NCBI GenBank assembly: GCA_021413865.1
Contig: JAIOPN010000017.1
Coordinates: 124,001 to 188,000, forward strand
Source of the DNA: Planctomycetota bacterium
Lineage (GTDB): Bacteria; Planctomycetota; Phycisphaerae; Phycisphaerales; Phycisphaeraceae
Reading direction: 5' to 3'
DNA: 64,000 nt
The translations under genes were made by a program, and so were the position numbers. Position 1 is the first letter of the stretch. Each line of letters begins with the position of its first letter. This document shows positions 61,222-64,000 of the stretch, piece after piece. The notes under the pieces are model-generated. The model was not told the origin of the DNA, did no database searches, and worked only from the letters and a program-made list of their open reading frames with translations.

Positions 61222-61476
61222 TCACCCCGCGACGTTGCTCCCGCCCTCGACGGGATCGACCTTCACGCCCGCCTTGACGAGGTACTCCAGCGCGCCGTCG
61301 ATCTCTTTTTCCTCGCCGGTGAAGAGCACGGCCATGATGCCGATGTCCTTCTGCACGCTGGCCTGGCGGATGTCGAACATCACGTCGGGGTAGGTGCGTG
61401 ACATCTTCCAGAGGCAGGGCTCGTTCTGCCGGCCGCCCTCGAAGGTGAGCCAGCATTTGCGGGTGGATTTGGCCAT
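61222..61476 (-). CDS. NIL-domain protein
   Basis: This 84-residue protein matches the NIL ferredoxin-like domain in DVMFDIRQASVQKDIGIMAV and DGALEYLVKAGVKVDPVEGG. NIL domains occur on methionine importers and in proteins implicated in homocysteine synthesis. Here it is free-standing, between the sulfur-carrier and E1-like genes. AAGGAC precedes the ATG by a suitable distance. An N-terminal cysteine pair (KCWLTFEGG, EPCLW) might bind a metal or sulfur. Confidence 0.82.
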   Translation of the reverse strand: MAKSTRKCWLTFEGGRQNEPCLWKMSRTYPDVMFDIRQASVQKDIGIMAVLFTGEEKEIDGALEYLVKAGVKVDPVEGGSNVAG

Positions 61477-61510
61477 GACGGAGGTCCTTGCAAAGAAATA
61501 ATAGAGCGGA

Positions 61511-61528
61511 CGCTAAGTCGCGAGCGGC
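61511..61528. repeat. CCGCTYGCGGCTTAGCG dispersed repeat, copy 8 (opposite orientation)
   Basis: CGCTAAGTCGCGAGCGGC, one base off the consensus, directly downstream of the sulfur-carrier gene. Confidence 0.75.
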
Positions 61529-61529
61529 A

Positions 61530-61820
61530 TTAACCGCCGGCGATCGCGGGGACGATGGAGACCTCGTCGCCCGCCTTCACGGGGGTGTCGAGGTTTTCCA
61601 TGAAGCGGATGTCCTCGTCGTTGACGTAAACGTTGATGAACCGATTGAGCTCGTTCTCGCCCTTGTAGAGGCGCTTGCCCAGTTCCGGAAACTGCCCCGT
61701 GAGGTTGGCCAGCACCGCGCGCACCGACGCGCCGGCGATGCTGACGGATTCCTTGTTGCCCACCTGCGGGCGGAGTGCCGTGGGGATGCGCATGGTGACG
61801 CTGTTGGCGGTCGTGGTCAT
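61530..61820 (-). CDS. ThiS/MoaD-like sulfur carrier protein
   Basis: This 96-residue beta-grasp protein ends in SIVPAIAGG, the di-Gly terminus that is adenylated and thiocarboxylated by an E1-like enzyme. Core segments are VRAVLANLTGQFPELGKRLY and FINVYVNDEDIRFMENLDTP. It resembles CysO/MoaD-type carriers. GAGGAGAG stands before the ATG. It lies between thrC-like and NIL genes, so it is expected to hand sulfide to an acceptor in Cys, homocysteine or cofactor synthesis. Confidence 0.9.
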   Translation of the reverse strand: MTTTANSVTMRIPTALRPQVGNKESVSIAGASVRAVLANLTGQFPELGKRLYKGENELNRFINVYVNDEDIRFMENLDTPVKAGDEVSIVPAIAGG

Positions 61821-61841
61821 GGTGGATTCTCTCCTCTTGTA

Positions 61842-63110
61842 TCAGGCCTTCACGGGCGCGGGCTTGGCGTTGGCGGATTCGGTGATCTGCCGCACGAGGT
61901 CGTCGAACTCGTTCATCTTCGCGTTGATGGCGGGCGTGGCGGCGAACTGGCCCTGCATCACCTCGGTGGTCTTCAGGCCGTTGCCCGTGATGCAGACGCA
62001 GATGGATTCGTCGCGTGGGATGCGGCCGGACTGGATGAGCTTGATAGCACACGCGAGCGTGGTGCCGCCGGCGGGCTCGGTGAAGATGCCCTCGGTGCGG
62101 GCGAGCAGCTTGATGGCATCAAGAATTTCCGGGTCGGTGGACGACGCGCCCGAGCCGCCGGACTCACGGACCACCTTGAGCACGTAATACCCGTCGGCGG
62201 GATTGCCGATGGCGATGCTCTTGGCGATCGTGTTGGGCTTCTGCGGGCGGAACAGATCAGTGCCCTCCTCGAGTGCCTTGACGATCGGGTTGCAGCCGGC
62301 GGCCTGTGCGGCGTGCATGCGCGGCGCGTTGTCCTTCACCAGGCCCAGGGTGATGAACTCCTGGTAGGCCTTCCAGACTTTGGGCAGGATCGTCCCGCCG
62401 GCGACGGGCAGGACGGTGTGGCGCGGGAGCTGCCAGCCCATCTGCTCGGCGATCTCGAAGCCGTGCGTCTTGGCGCCCTCGGTGTAGAACGGGCGCAGGT
62501 TTACGTTCACGATGGCCCACTTGTATTTGTCGGCGATCTGCGAGCAGAGGCGGTTCACGTCGTCGTAGTTGCCCTTGATCTTGACGACGCGCGGGCCGAA
62601 GACGCTCATGCCGACCATCTTCCCCTCTTCGAGGTCGTGGGGGATCATGACAAACGCCTGCAGGCCCGCGGCGGCGGCGTGGGCGGCGACGCTGTGCGCG
62701 AGGTTGCCGGTCGAGGCGCAGCCGACGGTGTCGAAGCCGAACTCGATCGCCTTGGTGATGGCGACGGCGACCACGCGGTCCTTGTAGGAGAAGGTCGGGT
62801 AGTTGACGCTGTCGTCCTTGATGTAGAGCTCTTTGACGCCCAGCTCGGCGGCAAGTTTCTTGGCGGGGATGAGCGGCGTGTAGCCCGAGCGCAGGCCGGC
62901 GCGCGGCTCACCGTTGATGGGCAAGAGGTCCTTGTAGCGCCAGAGCGAGCGCGGGCCGGCGGCGATGGAGTCGCGCGTGACTTTGCCGCGCATCGCCTCG
63001 TAGTCGTACGCCACCTCGACGGGGCCGAAGTCGTGGTCGCAGACCGTGCGCGGCTCGATGGGGTAGTCCGCCCCGCACTCCTTACACCGCAATGCCTTGA
63101 TGAAGCTCAT
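61842..63110 (-). CDS. thrC: Threonine synthase family protein (riboswitch-controlled)
   Basis: This 422-residue PLP enzyme has an N-terminal Cys-containing segment (LRCKECGADYPIE), the PLP Lys in YPTFSYKDRVV (about residue 107), ASTGNLAHSVAAHAAAAG and a C-terminal GGTTLACAIKL and CVCITGNGLKTT. By homology it uses O-phosphohomoserine. It is the first gene of the cluster below a SAM-I riboswitch. Threonine genes are not normally SAM-controlled, so this paralogue may instead make homocysteine by replacing the phosphate with sulfide from the carrier. That is inference; a normal ThrC role remains possible. GGAG stands six bases before the ATG. Confidence 0.85.
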   Translation of the reverse strand: MSFIKALRCKECGADYPIEPRTVCDHDFGPVEVAYDYEAMRGKVTRDSIAAGPRSLWRYKDLLPINGEPRAGLRSGYTPLIPAKKLAAELGVKELYIKDDSVNYPTFSYKDRVVAVAITKAIEFGFDTVGCASTGNLAHSVAAHAAAAGLQAFVMIPHDLEEGKMVGMSVFGPRVVKIKGNYDDVNRLCSQIADKYKWAIVNVNLRPFYTEGAKTHGFEIAEQMGWQLPRHTVLPVAGGTILPKVWKAYQEFITLGLVKDNAPRMHAAQAAGCNPIVKALEEGTDLFRPQKPNTIAKSIAIGNPADGYYVLKVVRESGGSGASSTDPEILDAIKLLARTEGIFTEPAGGTTLACAIKLIQSGRIPRDESICVCITGNGLKTTEVMQGQFAATPAINAKMNEFDDLVRQITESANAKPAPVKA

Positions 63111-63144
63111 GTCCTGCTCCGTGACGCCGTTCTCAAATCAGCGC

Positions 63145-63178
63145 AATAAAAAACCCTTCTTATGTTCGATAAGAAGGG
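63145..63178 (-). terminator. Riboswitch-linked intrinsic terminator
   Basis: Reading leftward, CCCTTCTTATC pairs with the AAGAAGGG side around a short loop (hairpin 63154-63178), followed by TTTTTTATT. It lies between the SAM-I aptamer and thrC. Its 5' strand is exactly complementary to the 3' strand of aptamer stem P1. Confidence 0.9.
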
Positions 63179-63204
63179 CCTTCATCCTGGGTGGGAATCT
63201 GCCG

Positions 63205-63365
63205 CTTCTTATCTTCCCCCATTCACTCCGGTTTGGGCCCTTGCGGGCTTTGCCGAACGACGGGGCAGGAGTTCGCACCAGTTTCCCCACCGGCTTTCGC
63301 CGGCGGCGGAACGGTTGCGGTGGCTTCACAGGGCCTGTCCCTCAGCCACTCTCGATAAGTCGCGT
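63205..63365 (-). promoter_or_regulatory. SAM-I riboswitch aptamer (S-box)
   Basis: Reading leftward from about 63365 the leader shows ACTTATCGAGAG, then CTGAGGGACAGGCCC, TGTGAAGCC, CCGCAACC and GGTGCGAACTCCTGCC. It closes with GATAAGAAG. These match the S-box P1, kink-turn, pseudoknot and core positions in order. The closing strand GATAAGAAG (63205-63213) can pair with the P1 5' strand, or with CTTCTTATC of the terminator (63168-63176). SAM binding is therefore predicted to favour termination. It controls the thrC cluster. The promoter lies further right and was not resolved. Confidence 0.92.
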
Positions 63366-63435
63366 GTATTCAGTTGTAGAAACCCATAATAGCAGCGTCT
63401 GCCCAGCGGGTCAACGCCGGACGCGGCAAACTTCC

Positions 63436-63702
63436 TTACGCGGGAACGACGAAGAAACCGACGAACCCCAGCAGAATCAGCGCCCAAGGCAGTACGGCCC
63501 AGATGCTCTTTTCCACGCCGAGCATCGTGTCGTTCCCCCAAAGCCAGAGCGTCGTCACGCAGTAGCACAAGACCGACGCCAGCCCGAGCAGAAGCATGTA
63601 CCGCGGGTCGCCGGGATTGTTGTCGAAATATGTGTGGCCGAGGAAATACCCGGTCACCAGGTAGAGCCCGCAAACCGCGGCAAGTGCCTTGTAAACGGAC
63701 AC
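63436..63702 (-). CDS. Small three-helix membrane protein
   Basis: This 88-residue protein has three hydrophobic segments (YKALAAVCGLYLVTGYFLG, MLLLGLASVLCYCVTTLWLW, WAVLPWALILLGFVGFFVV). No family is recognised. It lies 69 bases downstream of rpsG in the same direction and ahead of the riboswitch. Confidence 0.6.
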   Translation of the reverse strand: MSVYKALAAVCGLYLVTGYFLGHTYFDNNPGDPRYMLLLGLASVLCYCVTTLWLWGNDTMLGVEKSIWAVLPWALILLGFVGFFVVPA

Positions 63703-63770
63703 GGCTGTGCCTCACAAAAATTGGCAACGCCACGGACCGCACAATCACCAACTCACGGCGCAACCGGGCA

Positions 63771-64000
63771 TCACCACGCGAAGTGGGCGAAGGCCTTGTT
63801 CGCGTCGGCCATACGGTGCGTCTGCTCGCGGGTCGTCACGGCCTTGCCCTCGTTGCGGGAGGCGTCGTGAAGTTCCTTGGCCAGACGCAGGAACATCGGC
63901 TTGCCCTTCTCGCTGCGGGCGGCGTCGATGATCCAGCGGAACGCCAGGCTCTGCTGACGCTTGCGGTTGACCTGCATGGGCACCTGGTAGTTGGCGCCGC
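63771..64000 (-). CDS. rpsG: 30S ribosomal protein S7 (partial, C-terminal part)
   Basis: The last 76 codons match the S7 C-terminus: [40 protein letters not shown] and [20 protein letters not shown], then AHF. S7 nucleates the 30S head near the decoding site. The gene begins beyond the right edge, where rpsL would be expected upstream. Confidence 0.96.
   Translation of the reverse strand, partial: GANYQVPMQVNRKRQQSLAFRWIIDAARSEKGKPMFLRLAKELHDASRNEGKAVTTREQTHRMADANKAFAHFAW

Overview
This is a GC-rich chromosomal window, most likely from a planctomycete and probably close to the Phycisphaerae. The pointers are a planctomycete/verrucomicrobial-type (PV-type) bacterial microcompartment (BMC) locus, a PEP-CTERM exoprotein, small membrane proteins carrying a CxxCGYD...CPECG zinc ribbon, remnants of a planctomycete-style tyrosine recombinase, and families of dispersed GC-rich hairpin repeats. 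No part of the window is obviously plasmid or complete phage.

Layout. 1-11.6 kb: an APH-family kinase (cut by the left edge), an FGGY sugar kinase with a repeat inserted in frame, a PEP-CTERM protein, and a leftward peptide-type ABC transporter operon ending in a phytanoyl-CoA-dioxygenase-like gene. 11.6-20 kb: VOC and aldo/keto reductase proteins, a Kef-type antiporter, a GH4 glycosidase, a serine hydrolase and a VWA protein. 19.8-30.3 kb: rsmG, rodA and a PBP2 gene, an isolated atpC, uvrA, a second PhyH-family gene, an isolated rpsR with a readable promoter, and a Nif3-like gene. 30.5-32.3 kb: a coiled-coil protein and a sugar-isomerase-like TIM barrel. 32.5-36.9 kb: an AT-richer islet of decayed IS3 and IS5 elements, two glycosyltransferase genes (one frameshifted) and a decayed integrase, ending at tRNA-Phe. 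The aat gene follows that tRNA.

38.6-49.5 kb: a 14-gene leftward BMC operon. It holds PduL, three BMC-H, three BMC-P, acetate kinase, CoA-acylating aldehyde dehydrogenase, an RpiB-like protein, a class II aldolase, an LDH/MDH-family dehydrogenase, an SGNH hydrolase, a TIM-barrel protein and a DeoR regulator. Known biology of this BMC class is breakdown of L-fucose/L-rhamnose-type sugars: the aldolase yields lactaldehyde, the dehydrogenase an acyl-CoA, PduL an acyl-phosphate and AckA ATP. Encapsulation-peptide-like helices are visible on PduL, the aldehyde dehydrogenase, the aldolase and the RpiB-like protein, and possibly on the TIM-barrel protein.

49.7-56.5 kb: two TPM-domain proteins, purK/purE, ilvD, tRNA-Ala with a clear terminator, a zinc-ribbon coiled-coil protein and an RNase H with a cysteine-bearing C-terminal extension. 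56.7-63.4 kb: a leftward sulfur-metabolism cluster of thrC-like, ThiS/MoaD-like carrier, NIL-domain protein, VOC protein, E1-like adenylyltransferase, two DinB proteins, zinc-ribbon protein and cysteine desulfurase. It is preceded by a recognisable SAM-I riboswitch with a terminator and a complementary antiterminator. This suggests SAM-controlled, carrier-protein-dependent sulfur transfer towards homocysteine/methionine. The right edge cuts rpsG.

The two systems most worth follow-up are the riboswitch-controlled sulfur-transfer cluster and the extra cargo candidates in the BMC operon.
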